From Ostrinia nubilalis (taxonomy: Eukaryota; Arthropoda; Insecta; Lepidoptera; Crambidae), in the NCBI RefSeq assembly GCF_963855985.1, contig NC_087104.1, positions 14,136,001 through 14,200,000 on the forward strand: 64,000 bases of DNA. The letters are read 5' to 3'. Each line of letters begins with the position of its first letter. The first letter of the stretch is position 1. Shown here one piece after another: positions 36,172 through 49,399 of this stretch. Below the pieces are notes generated by a model. The model had not been told where the DNA came from. It was given only the letters and a program-made list of their open reading frames with translations, and searched no databases. Both the position numbers and the translations under genes were made by a program.

Positions 36172-39100
36172 GTGTTTCCAGCGCTGTAAATATAAAATTT
36201 ATGGCTCACGCTTAAAAACTACTCGGTAATCGCTGAACGGTTTCGAAGTATTTGCTCCATGTGTTTTAGCTAATTTGATCGTAAATGCAGCTCTGTATCG
36301 ATGATGCCAGCCGATCGCGAGCTAATCTGAACCGGATTGAACTGGATCTATTTGCAGTAAAAGCTATGTAACTATAACAACGTCTGCTTAATTATTGCAG
36401 ATCGAGCACCTCCCAGCCCTAGTAATCACTAATATTGTCTAAGGCCAGACATCACGTCAACTAACGGTTAATGACAATCTCGCCTATCCAATCACTATAA
36501 CCTATTAAACGGTACTACGATAAGGATGTTATACAACCATACTATCTACAGGACATTTTAAACTCAAAGCAGGGATAAATAAGTTCCAAATTACTGCAAC
36601 ACTAATGTGTGTATTCATTAAAACTTTCTTCGCTTTTACAATAACTGTCATTAGTAGGTAGCCCCTGACGAGTATTCGTGATAAAATTTACAAAAACGTA
36701 ACAAACGGTACTTAATTACTTTATTTTACTAAAGTACAACCAATTTAGGTCTAGACTTTCACAAACTACCTTATTATTCTTCACAGTTTCAATTTTTTTC
36801 CATGTAATCAATATCACTTTAAGTTTCACTTTTCTGTTACAAAAAGTTCTTTGAGCCCTCATCAACAATAAACATCTTACCCTATTAACTTGATCACAAA
36901 AAGTTTACTAAAAGAAACTTTTAAAATAAATCGCTTCAATGTCAAAGAACTCAAAAAATAAAACACAATCTGCTCTGACTTTAACATAACACATGCAGAT
37001 AATATACTCACTGGCAACATTAACATATTCTCGAAAAATTGCGCCTGCATTTTAATATTCAGAAAATCGCACGAACATAATATTGAATGCAGGATATGTC
37101 CTAACATTATTAGCGTGGCTCCCTGAGGCATTCCACACTCCGGCAGAATGCATCGGAAGACTACGACAGTGTTTGTGCAACGAAACGTTCCTACCCGTCC
37201 CCCGGGAGTCCCCGGGAAAGCAAATATTGGCATGGTATTAGAAGCCTGGTAACGAGTCACTTTTGAACTACTACCACGGAGTTTGCCTTAATTTTTAACC
37301 TCTTTTTAACTTAACGTTTTTGTATCGGATGTTGACTTTCAATTACGCTCCCCTACATTTCTGATGATCAAATTGTCAAATAAAGATCGATTGGGATAAA
37401 TATTGACAGAATTTGAAAATTATGTTAACAATATCTTAAATGATATTCATACGAATAAGTGTATGTTTCTTTTCGTCAATAAACAATTTATACTCTTTTG
37501 TAACTAATCTAAAAGACGTGGCACTGGTTAATAATCGTCAAGCTTTATATTTATCTGCAAAAACAAACTCACATATGACATTTACATTTCAATACTGTCT
37601 AAAATAAATTCCCGCCGGCTGCTCGGCTCTATTTGCAAATTTATCTCTCATCTAAAGGGGAGGCACTAAAAAAAAGTTTCAATGAAAATGGTCGCGACGA
37701 CGCCATATTTCGCTCAGCCTTCTTCATAAATCGTCAGCAGTATTTTCATCTACATTATCTAGTAGATTGCCAGAGATTAGATACAGAAATTCGTCGTGAT
37801 ATTTTTGTTCCTACCCTTTGAAGTTAATGCGATTTGTAGGTCCAACAATTAGAGGTTCTAACTAAGGAATACCCTCATAAATATTTTATTAAATGTACCT
37901 CTTATTAAGGCGATCATAAAATAGAAGTCAAAGATGTCGATTAAGAACGAAATTTGAAGCTCTTGAATCGTGAATGTATAATTAAGGCAAAGGGCTTGCC
38001 TCGTTTGGTGTTATTGAAAATTCAGTTTGTTTCAAATCCCCAGCTCCCGCTTGTCGTAATTATATTTAAGAATCTCCATGATAAATTTTAGTCGCTTCAT
38101 ATTTTTTAATAATGAAATTTTAATCAACATAATTTTCAACATCATAACAGACTTAAAAAGAAGATGAAGATAAGATACTTTTAGTGCTATGATATCAACG
38201 CTGTAAATGCTCATTAAAATCTTGACTTTTGAAAGTTACTGGAAGTTGATATTGAAAGAGTGGTTCTGCCTTATACGGAGCGCCCGAGGCAAGAGCACAC
38301 CGGTCTGAGAGGCGAACGACTCCACTGGTACCGAAGTTCAAGGTCATGCAATTGTATTTATAAAATGTTCTTTAGCTTCCTTGAGCCGACTTCTCAACTG
38401 AACCCTGCATTGCACTGTTTACTTTAAGTCTAGACCCGCTAGGTTCAAAATGAATCACTTTATACTCAAGAAATTAAAACAACATTGTTTTTCTGAAACC
38501 AATTGCAGAATTGCTTCAATTTTTTGCAATGTCAAAGATCGTAAGTTGAGTGGAAGCTGATGCGGGAATAATAATAATATGTTAATGTATTTTATAGACG
38601 GAAAGAGGCGTTTTCTTTTCGCAAAAGACAATTCACTTGGAATGAACTTTTGGTCTGTTGCTCATTATTTAATGGACAAACTCATCCATTATTTATAGCT
38701 TTGAGTTACTGCAGAAGTTTTCATTTCAGTTGTTGTGAATCGAGGCTACGTGTAGGAAGTTATTTGCTTCGACATTTTGTGTATTTGTGTAATTGTTTCC
38801 AAAGATTGATATGTTTGCGAATCTTCAGTCTATTTTCACTTTAACTTGAAATAACTAACAAAAACACGTTCAATTTTAAACGGTCTCAAGAAATCACCAC
38901 GCTCGGCGTCTACTAGGAAGATATTACGCTCTCATATAAAGTGCATCGAACGATTTTTATCTCGTATCATGCCCCAACCGGTTCACGCGACATTAACTTT
39001 AATACGTCACGCATTTATAAATAAATGCACTGCTCCGATCGAAGGCAAAAACCTTTATGATTCACTAATGTCACTAAAAACCTCTGGATCTTTATGATCA

Positions 39101-42100
39101 TCATCATTTTTTTTTATCATCATTTTAGATAATATTTGTAGAGGAATTCTTACTAACCTATTAAGTTTCATCTTTATTCTACAACGGTATGAATTATTCA
39201 TTACGTAAAATTTAGGTGTTAGAAATTGCAATCAATACGTTTTGTTTTTTTTTATATAAAATATCGGCTATCGCAGACCAGAAGTAGCTGTATCAATTAT
39301 ATCTAACGCATAAATTACTTCTAATAGCGAAGTTGTAATTAAATCTTCCAATAATTTTATTGCTCTTATAGCACATTAATATTCATACTGGATAATCAGG
39401 ATATACCGTATTAATGCCATTTGACTGCTCATATAGACCGGCAATTTAATTATGTTATCTTACATCGGTTCATATCTGATTTTGTACAAGATATTGTCAA
39501 ACTTAACTCATTTTGTGTACATAATTGTGTCTGTAATCTTTTTGTAACTGAAATTAAGTATGTAATACCAAAATTAAGGTTTCTTACCGATTTTATAATT
39601 AAAAAAATGAAATTCTTAGTCTGTATTGTACCTAATTACTCACAATATAAAAGATATCGTTGAAAGGAAACTTAAATTGATTGCCGGTTACGATTATATT
39701 GATTTATGTCCGATACCAACAATTATTTTCATAGCGTGTTCCAAGATTATTTGAAATCATAAAATAATTATCTTAAAAATTTCTTCAGACAAGAATCTTT
39801 TAAATCTCGATTTCATGATTAATATACATTGGCTGCGCCTAGAAAACTAGTAAGGGTATCAATATTTGCATCTGAACTTTCTCTACCATTTGATGGGATA
39901 CAATTTTTTCCATGGAAGGTTAATATCCACGGAAAATTCTCAAATTTATCCACCTATTGTTGAGCATAATGTTAAGGTTCACGGTGAATGAAGTTGGGCA
40001 ACAATCACAATTGACTACAATTACAGTAAAGGTGAAGGTATGGTTAGATCAAGTTCAATATTGTTCGAAAAAACCGGTCCGGCACTCATTTGAATAGACT
40101 ATCGAGTTGAAGTGATTTCTTTCACATCGCCTCTTTGTAGATAGACGATAATAATAGTCGTATTGTAATCGATTGAAGAGATACCCTTGTCCGTCACGTC
40201 ATTACATATCATTAACTGTGTGAAAATCATCGCATGAAATCCAGTAACATAAATATATCAACACATGTAATCAGTATAATTAAAACCAGTATGAATCTTG
40301 AATGTAAATAAATTAACGGACACAAAAAATACTTAAGCAAATCATCTAAGACATTTTCATAAAAATTTTCACTCGAATACACCTTAACGAGATTCAAAAG
40401 ATCAGAGGTACAGGGCTTGCAAAAACAAACAACATTAAAATTAAATTTAACTAATGCTTATTAAATTAACCGTCCTCATTAATGTGAGATAGTACAATGT
40501 TCATAATGACCCAGATAATTCTAGATACGCGCGTGGACGCATCGTGTGTGACTATTGGTTTGTATCGATCACAGTAACATTTATTTATTTATATTTAATA
40601 CTCCATCTCTGAAGTAAAATTTGGACGTGACCAATGTCAGGTATGATTTTTAAGTAGCTTGAAATTGCAATAACTAATTGGGACAGACAAGAACATAATG
40701 GTTTTAAATATTTTAACACACAGTTTAAAGTTTAAAAGGAGGTAGATTTCAATCCCGTCAATAGATACAAGAGTGTAAACCATGTCTGAGTACCACTGCT
40801 CTCTCAGAAGTTAGTACAAACAAGGGCACATCTAGCTAAACACTATGGCATCTATGCCGTTGAAATAGCAGCTATTTTGCAAAAATAATGTATCGTCTGA
40901 TGTACTGTCGACTGTACTACAAGAGTACACGCATTAAGCTTTATCGTACTATCAGGCAACCGTTGTTTAAACTCAAGAAAAGTTTTGTATACTTTTGAAT
41001 CTAACAAAATTACTTATCTCTTTGAAATTTTTCTTCTTTTTCACTTTGACTTGGAGCTAAAGCTATTGTATTATCAATTCTTTATCGTCCTTTGAGAATT
41101 TTCAAGTGTATTTTGTTTGCATTTTAAAAAAGGAAATTTGAAATTGCAATGTTTTATTTATAGAACGCGTTTCGGGACTCTAAAATTTTAAGACTTTGTA
41201 AATTAGTATTCAATTAGTATGTAAAATGTTTGTGTTTATCGTCACGAGAAACCTTTCAAATGCTTTCCAGTGAGTTATTAACACCAAGTTATGTTTGTGC
41301 TTCTACCGTAAATGTGATTTTTGTATATCGTAGGCTTCCACTTCGATCCCCTTATTTATTTTGATAAGGATTTCGTTCAATTACGTCGAGATAATCCCCG
41401 AAGCGTTAACAGCGTGTGTTTGATTGCGTTTCGGATGACTACAGAAAGCTCTTGTTGCGATTTCGGTTTGGTTGATTTTATTTGCGAGGTGAGATTTGAA
41501 GGTTTGACTTAGTTACGGTTCAATCTGCGTCTCAAAATTATTTTCAATTGTGTGAAATGCTTCCTTTTTGGAGCATTTAGAAACCTTTCATGAATCAAAA
41601 CCAATTTTTTTCGGGTTTAATGACAAGAATGTTTTTGTTAAAGTTTAAAGCTTACGTATTCCACTTTACATCTCGGAATGTTTTATCGTTTGCCTATTCA
41701 GCTTTAGTTGCAATAATGGAATTTTCATAAAACTTTACACGAGGGGAAATTCAAGGAGGGTGATTAATTTCACTGGCATTCGAGGGATTTAAGTTCAACT
41801 CTCACGGAACAGTTTTAAACGCGAGAACTAACGTATGATGTTTAGAATATTATTATGAGTAACAACGAATTTCGTGGTTCATGTTGTAAATGCATGTTGT
41901 TGAAAAAGTAATGTGTTTGTGACAGTAAATATATAAAATGTGTGTAGACATTTTGCACTGCCGAAAAAGGTCAATGAAATGAACAAGCATGTCAAATAAT
42001 GCATAACGTGTAAAACTTGAGAAGAATGATTACCTATTTAAACTTCTGTAACTACTAGTAGGTACATGTAATAGTGCTTAAATGTGGGTAGAGTCTAGAA

Positions 42101-45100
42101 ATACTACACTGAATGATTAATAAGTATTTTGAAGAATCTTATTACTTTTAAATTACTATCAAAATTTAGTGTGTCAGCGACCTACCGGCTGAAATGGCGT
42201 CTCAAAATTGCTCCGTCAGTCACCAGCCTAAGCCTTCGTTCTGGAGTCACGCAACTGCCCATGTAAATCATCTGTTCGTACTCGATGGTTTGCCTTGGCT
42301 TTTTTGTCGTTGTCGTGTAAATTTTAAGTTGAACCTGGAATGTTGGGTTCTATCACGCGAAAACTAAGTGCTAAGAATTCTGTTGTCACTCGCTTGCTTG
42401 CAAGTTTTTGTTATGTACCTCGATTTTACCTTTCATGTTAAACGATACCTACTGTGTTTTCGAAAAGGAAAATTGTAGACAGAAACGAGTTGAAATTTAA
42501 TATTTAGTCAAATTCTAAAAAAAACAAGTCATATTTTATAATTGTCGTATTTTGAGTTGAATATTAATTAATGCTAGGTTGACCAATCAGTAAACAATTA
42601 AAATGTCATTCAACGGTACAATTAATTATACAAAAACCAGTCTGCGTCCACAAGTGTTAGGTCCAATTACGATGACTTTTAACTTAGAAGTTTAGGGGGA
42701 ACAAAAAATCGACGGCAAAAAAATTAGAAAGGATTTTTCCAAGCCAATAACTGGGTAATTGTGTAAAAGCTACCTGTCCACAAGTTAATCGAATAACACG
42801 ATTAGGGAAGTTGCAAGTGAATATCTAGAAGTTGGATAGACAGGAAAAGTTTCGGGCAAAGTGGGGCTCCCCGCGACACCACCACGATCCAAACGAAATT
42901 CGTTTAAGTCGGCCCGAGGTTGTTTTGTGGATGGACTCCGTGCTGTTTAAAGTTCGTTGTTAGTAGTTCTGTCTTCGGTAGGAATTTAATAAACGATTAC
43001 AGTCCTTGGTTTCTAAAAATACACTCGATAACTTTCTTCGTAGAAGTTTAATCGTTAGCCTTTGACATGCGAAGTGTATTTTCTTTTATTTAGATTTCTC
43101 ATTATTTTCGTGTCTTTGAACCTTTCTTTGAACTATATTCATCAACACGATCTTCTACTAACACATCTGTTCTTACGTAGCTCCAATAAATGTACCCAGT
43201 GAGTGTAATTAAAACACAATCAATAAAACATAGATTAATACAACACATAATTGAGTTAGTATCCGTTTTACTTACTCGCTCATTACTTTTTAATATGACT
43301 AGTTTTCCAAATCAATTAATTACATTAAAGAGTAATAATTACAACTTGCAATTACTATCTGGAATTAATTTATTAGTGTTACAGATTATTTTTCTTCTGT
43401 TTTATGAGTTACGTTGGCTCCCCAGTAACTGTAAGCTGGTACACGGCCCGTCATCTCGATGTTTCTAAAGGCGTTCAGTATACCTTACCTGTGTGCAATA
43501 CAGGTAAATCAATGTCCATATCCTGCTTTGAGTCGTATACCATTGAATGTAGAGTCTAAAATTACTCACCGAGGTTTAGGTGAAGGTATATTCACGTGTG
43601 GCCGGCTGTACAGTACACTCCAGCCTATGAATAGAACCGGTTTCAATTGAACGAAATAAAAGTAAGCTTTTAAAGGTCATTGTCGATAATGCACGCTCGA
43701 CTTAGCCGATTTAGTTTTAAAGCCGGAATAAGTTTAGGCCTTTGTGCATTAAACATAAAATCACGGATTTATTCGTAAAAACTGGTTTGGAACATTGTTC
43801 GCTTGAGGTTTCAAGTTAACACAAAAGGGAAATGACTTCGGCGAGTATGATGGAAGACGGGCAGAGCTATTAAGTGAATCTGATCGTCGAAATTTAACTG
43901 AGCTTCAGTAATTCGCCATAAAATCAGGGAGTGAGATCCGAGGTGGAATAAGCACAGACGAAACGGTAGCCTTAACAAAAGAGAAATTTCTTTTCGAAAG
44001 CAACCGGGATCGAATGTCGTCCTTTTTAAAAGCCAGTCATAAATTTTATCGTTTTTAGTGTTCCGTTCAGAAATGAGAAAACGGAACGCTCGGAGCCATA
44101 ACGCTAGGTACAGTAAAGTTGACCTACTTGCTGATATGAGAGGTTAAATTTTAAAAAAGACCCCATCTTCGGAGATTAACGGCCATGATATCCGTAGATG
44201 GAGAATGAGCATAAAGTCGCTATCAAATTGACTTTTGAGAAATGGACCGATTTTAGCTGTAGAAACATGAATTATATCAATGATAATTCCTACAAAGTAG
44301 CTATAAATACTTCATGAAAGTGATAGAGTTAAAAATAATATTTATAAGTCTGATCCTAATGTCACGGACAAATAACTTGCAAACAACATCCCCAATTTAA
44401 TCTACAAAGTATTGTTAGCAACTCGGCCAAAACTGATAATGTTAGTTTTATGCCCCCACGGGCCTCCATTACTTTCCAATCAAACTTGTACAATAAAGTT
44501 GCTTCGACTAAAACACCTAATCAACCTGGGGGTTTACGAGATTGCGTGGAAGTGGCAAACTTTTTGAGGATCCAATCACCATACAAAATTCGGTAAATAG
44601 GGTATGCGCTGATGAGGTTATTTTTGATAAATAACCTAAAAAATCTACCTTTTTAGGCAGATATTACTCATGTTCAGTCTTCACCCAATGCAGCGGTCTT
44701 GACCTTAAGAATTTTTTCATTATACTTTTTGTGGTAATTCATTTAGGTCCTTACCAGGCGTTTCAAGTTGCAAAAACTAAAACGGGTCCAATAAATCATA
44801 ACCGGTTTGCACATAAAAATAAGATGAAACGAATTATCCTTAAACATGTAATCGATCTGAAAGATAGCAAAAAATAACGATGTAAGTTCATAAAGACAAA
44901 CAGTTTTTCGAACGAAGCTTCGTGCAAAACAAAAGCACGAACCTTACCGAGAATATTCAAGTGAAAGATATATGTTTTATTTTTGTTGTTCAAACGTTGA
45001 AGTTGGTCGTTGCGATTTTCGCCCTGTCAACGTAGTGGGGCCAAATTTATAGCTATTTGCAGTGCAGACTTTCTGTTTTCACATGTCATGCTTGGAGTTT

Positions 45101-48100
45101 CGAGTTAGAAGTTCTGTGGTAACTTAGCTCGAGGCTCGAGGTGCAAGTACACAATATTGGAGTAATGAAGTAAACGACCAGACTAACGGAACTTGGACTG
45201 TCTAATTTTCCTTGCTATTATACGTTTAGCATACCACAGGTAAACAGTTTGCAGCTTAGCTCAGGTTAATAGATTATACACGCAGCTTAATATTCTAGAT
45301 ACATACATATTCATGCCTAAGGTTTAAAGGATTTAAATATTCTACTACATGTGTAGACTTCCAAAGTGCCAATGAAACAATTTCATTTCAATTGGCTCGA
45401 TAATACATTTCTAAGCAAATTCGACAAAGGATGCAAAGTGAATTTACATTATTGAGTATCATAATGAAATCATCAGCTACTAGTCAGAAACGGTATTAAC
45501 TCCTTCCATTTCAAACAAGCAACGTCTAATTTGAGAGAACACAGTTTTCAAACACACAATTTCATTGAACACTTCGAGAATCTCCCACGGAGTTTGTTGT
45601 TCCACTCCATAAGCGTGATTCTACTAATTTTTGTTGTAAATACGCGTACCGTGTTTATCTATACGCGGTAATTTTCTCGGGCAACATTCGACTCAGAAGC
45701 ATAATAGCGCCATTAAAACAACACCCACTAGTGTAGAGCAAATTGCATTTGCCGACATGGGTACGTATTTTACAATCAAATGTTGATTTGCTCAGGCTGC
45801 ATTAGGGTACATAAATTTGCTTACTTAAGCGATAAACTTGCGAGGAAAGGTTCTACACGAAATTGTTTCAGAAAGGTAACCAGGAGCATTAAATGTTAAT
45901 TTATTACCGTCCAAACATTATTCCAGTTCAGTTAGAAGTTACGTATCAATTCCAACTTATAATCCCCGAGGGACTCAATCAAAACTCTAAGCGGGAGGAT
46001 AATGAGAATTCTTCAAATTCCCAAACAAACGTTCCGTGAGTAACAGTTGTAAGAAAACCAACATTATAGTAGACAAACACGAAAGAAAAGTTGCCTTTAG
46101 ACTTGTACAAAGAGCCTTTTCTTTCTAGGAAGTGTTTAAAGTAAATTAAAAGCAAGCGAACCGCGTTTTTCAGACTCCAACGTATAATCTAACAATCGGT
46201 TTGGAGAACGGACAATTATTCTAGTATAAAGGCACAGAGGTGTGGGCAACCTTGGGTCGAACAGTATAGCGACTTGGCAACAACCCGGCTATGTGTACGA
46301 CATAAAAAACGCAACAAAAACTAAGTCCGCAGTTTGCTCGCCGTCGAGATTACAATGATCTGAAACTCCGCCCTTACTTAATTTTGTTATTTTTTACACG
46401 GCTCGCTCGTTCCTGTTATACGCCGTAGATTTCTCAATCTTAACATTTTAATCGTCTCGTGACTCGATAATTGCAGTTTATACTGTAATGATGTAAACGA
46501 TACAAATGTTATTGTTTCCTCATAACGTCAACTGTAACATTTTCCGCTGTTTTTATGGGAGTTAAAGAGGATGATTAAGCATTTCGCTGAAGATTTTGTT
46601 TATAGTCACCGGCGCGAATGACCTAAGATTATCGTTTCCTAGTAGTTGTCAGGCTCACAAGCATAATGATACAGAAACGCACATGTCGACAGCGTACACA
46701 CGAAAGGCCACTCACACAGAGAAGATGACTAAAAATATTGCGGGTTGACATTGAAATGTTAATGCACTCTCGGGGTACGGCGTGGCATTTTACGTATATT
46801 TCTTTCAAGACTAATAAAACTCGAGTTCCTTTTTACTTTATCGATTGTTTTGACTGGTAAAGTTTCATTTTCGAACAGAATCGACTGTTGAATCGTGTTT
46901 AATTCGTTATTTAATGGAAATCGTTGCGAGTGTCGTTGCTCTCGGGATGTTAGCGTCAGTCTGCAGTCAATTTATCTTTGCCCACTTTGAAATTTGCCCG
47001 TTTGTTTTATTCATTACTATCAGCTTCCACATTTTATGGTACGTTAACTGTTTAAGTGCTGATCCTTTTCGTTTTACGGACACTAAATTAACTCGACGCC
47101 TGGCACATTATTTTCGATTGTGATAAATTTGAGTGCCGGGCATTCCCTGTTTTTTTAGTTCGATCGTACGTGACTTGAAGCATTGATATTTGTTGCACAA
47201 TTTAAAATTCTATTTCACATTTATAAATCCAGATAAAACCGTTCCAATTAATATTCACATCCTGTTACAATTTAGCTGTATTTTTTAGTTATTTTAATTC
47301 ACTAGTTAGTGCTGCGTGTATAAAATTCAGTCTCAACCACGTTTCACTAACGGATTAGTCTTTGGAAAAATTCAAGTCCTGTTTTAGTTTAACGCCCGTA
47401 TAATTTTTAAGTTTACGTCTTTCCGCACTTTAGTCTCTATTTTATGTCTTTCATTAAGATTAAAACATTTAATTAGAGATTCTGATTTCGTTGCCGTAAC
47501 TTTTATGGGCAGTAAACTTTGAAGAATCAGATCGCACGCTCCTCGTGGGACTTTAATTTTTTCCGAGCTCCCCAGTGCATTCGATCGCATGTTCCTGAGC
47601 CATTATCCCTCGTTAGTAACCCGTTTATTGGGTGTATTGAATTTCTCTGTCTGTTTAATAGCAATGTTAGCCAATGCCCGATTACAGGCAGGATAATAAA
47701 CTGGCCCTTTTTTGCGATCTAGAATAATGGAGACAAATTACTCAATGCAAATTAAATCAAGAGTTTTATTAATGTTTTTCCGCAATGTGAGGACATTGTT
47801 TCTATTATCACTTGGCCAAGGAAACATCTCATTGTGGTTATAGCGGTTTCTTCAACGAGTCTAGGCGTTGGCATTTATGAAAACATGTTTACGTATTACT
47901 TTTAGGCATATGACGATTGTTTTTTGAAGATAACATTATTACGCCTTATTTTATTTAATGTTCGCGTTTTGGATTAAATAATTCGCGTTACTATTGCGAA
48001 TATTTTTACGCGATTTTGATAAGTGTGGAAGTTGATGCATGCATTTAATATTATTATTTTTGCAATTGTTTATTTAGATTACGCCGGTTATCGTAGATAA

Positions 48101-48645
48101 TTCGAGACAGATGATTTCATGCGATTATTAACTTACGAGTTGTGATGCTCACTTTTAATATGAACTACTATTTAATTTTCATCTTTTTATTTTACAACCT
48201 TGTTTTGACTTTTATTTTTGTTTGTTATGTTTGTTTTGAGTTTAGGTTGTAATAGACATTAACCTTTAAAATATTTTATTACATTTAGAATTTATTTTAT
48301 TTATTTACACCTTACACCTTGTCCCATCCTATATTTTTTATTGACCTCACTGACTTACTTTTTTGAGTTTTGGAAATTTTCTTGACTCATATTTTTATTT
48401 CATTAAATATTTTATTTTAAGATTTTTATTTAGCATCGGCTCCACGCTCACATTATTTTGTTTGGATTTTTTAAAAGCACTTTTTAATATTGTTTTTGGT
48501 TTTTTAGGCACGGTTTTAGATAATTTTGGTGGATTTTTATCAGATCAGTTTTGATGAATAATATTTTTCGGGTTTCAGTTTTGTAATTTTTCACGGAATT
48601 TTTATTGGGGGATTTTTCACACTTTTTGGCCTACCATGGACTTAC
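36172..48645. other. Repeat-poor probable first intron; nothing recognised
   Basis: Over 12 kb contain no transposon that I can recognise, unlike the regions on either side. Several moderately GC-rich patches occur, for example 37100-37260 and 42180-42280. Single sites such as ATTTGCAAAT (37631-37640, a POU-octamer-like palindrome) and TCAAGGTCA (38338-38346, an FTZ-F1/ERR-type half site) can be seen, but one copy each is compatible with chance. A minus-strand ORF of 127 codons at 36877-37260 shows no domain. The setting next to a developmental-type first exon suggests regulatory intron sequence. Confidence 0.4.
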
Positions 48646-48771
48646 CTGTGTAGCATCCGTGTATGGTGTGGACGAATTTTTGTCCACCAGCTGTGAACCA
48701 AACACCGGCACTCCGCTCGATGTCGGCGACAGCGATCTCACATCCGATATTTGTTGGGGCACCATCTTCAT
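48646..48771 (-). CDS. SoxC: First coding exon of a SoxC-like transcription factor
   Basis: The minus strand opens with ATG at 48771 and a second in-frame ATG at 48765, which has the better context (A at -3, G at +4). From the second ATG the exon encodes 40 residues: Ser/Pro-rich at first (SDVRSLSPTSSG), then PVFGSQLVDKN and STPYTDATQ. It ends in phase 0 at CAG followed by GTAAGT, a consensus donor at 48645-48640. In insect SoxC (Sox14-type) proteins a TPYSDATQ-like stretch directly precedes TKK and the HMG box, as I recall them, so this should be the N-terminal exon of that DNA-binding factor. The HMG exon is not visible in 1-48640, which implies an intron of more than 48 kb. The existence of the exon is more certain than the gene name. 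Confidence 0.55.
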
Positions 48772-48883
48772 TTATATCCAAAAATACAAAACCCCAAAAA
48801 AATAAAAAACAAAACACAAAAACACAGTTCACGTATTGCACTCAAAAAAATCACTAATTGTTTGTGTTCAAAAAATTTTAAAG

Positions 48884-48890
48884 TTTTATA
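48884..48890 (-). promoter_or_regulatory. TATA-like box, possibly coincidental
   Basis: The minus strand reads CTATAAAAC, 112 bases before the first ATG, with a TTAGTG initiator-like sequence about 35 bases further on. It coincides with the stop codon of the upstream ORF, so it is either a true proximal promoter (making that ORF untranscribed) or chance. Confidence 0.25.
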
Positions 48891-49053
48891 GCAGTCCGAA
48901 TGGTTCTCTCAGCAGTTTGTTCCCGTACCGGAGCCTTTCGGCGGCTGATGCACCGGAGACTTCCCAGTACCTGGACACTATTCTTAAGGCTTTCTCTTCT
49001 AGAACGAGGTTTCTGCTGCTATCTTCTTCGCCGGCGATCGGTCCAAAAGTCAT
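48886..49053 (-). CDS. Upstream ORF encoding a possible 55-aa microprotein
   Basis: ATG at 49053 (A at -3) opens 55 codons ending TAA at 48886-48888, 115 bases before the SoxC-like start. The product looks globular and charged: an N-terminal FGPIAGEEDSS, then LEEKALRIVSRYWEVSG, then SAAERLRYGNKLLREPFG. Composition and codon use (GC-rich third positions such as GCC, CTG, CTC) look more like coding sequence than chance in this AT-rich region. The frame stays open upstream to a stop at 49129-49131. It overlaps the probable 5' leader. It may be a conserved uORF that tunes translation of the main frame, or a remnant of something else. I do not recognise a family. Confidence 0.4.
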   Translation of the reverse strand: MTFGPIAGEEDSSRNLVLEEKALRIVSRYWEVSGASAAERLRYGNKLLREPFGLL

Positions 49054-49119
49054 AATTTTAACGGGTCCCGACCGCAGCTCAGTTAGTACTGCGGGGCGAT
49101 CGTGGCATAATAAAGCGTG

Positions 49120-49345
49120 AAGTTGCGGCTACGTGCGCACTCCGCGGGATCAGAGAGCATACTAACGTCGCGGCACCACGCGCCCCACTGTCAATAGAGG
49201 CGCGCTCAGCTGTTTGGCTCCCCTCCCGCGACACCCCGCCCGCGCCCCGCCCGCGCCCCGCGCCACTCGCGATCGGGCCGTCAGAGCGAACGCGCGCGCA
49301 CGGCTCGCACTTGGCTGACTCATGCGGTAGCGTAACATTGAGTTA
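49120..49345 (-). promoter_or_regulatory. CpG-rich probable promoter region
   Basis: This is by far the most GC- and CpG-rich block of the window. It contains tandem CGCCCGCGCCC/GC-box-like runs at 49236-49265, a CGCGCGCGCA run at 49290, and CAGCTG at 49207. It sits directly upstream of the leader and first coding exon on the minus strand. No exact start site can be chosen. A divergent plus-strand transcript is possible, but no plus-strand exon was found. Confidence 0.55.
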
Positions 49346-49399
49346 ACCCTTCCGCGTTCGAGTTGATGCGAATGCGTTTGGGTTTGAATGCTATACGTT

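Noticed and set aside
36877..37260. 127-codon minus-strand ORF
   Set aside because: No domain, hydrophobic low-quality composition toward its end, and no splice or leader signals; likely chance although it covers a moderately GC-rich patch.
46914..47123. 69-codon ORF with membrane-like segments
   Set aside because: No flanking splice or promoter signal, and hydrophobicity follows from T-rich codons.
48617..48841. 74-codon minus-strand ORF overlapping the SoxC-like exon
   Set aside because: It is a shifted frame; it runs through the splice donor and its first part is translated T-rich leader.
48836..49120. 94-codon plus-strand ORF opposite the 5' leader
   Set aside because: It is the antisense of the 55-codon minus-strand frame and its surroundings; the minus frame has the better composition and matches the gene's strand.
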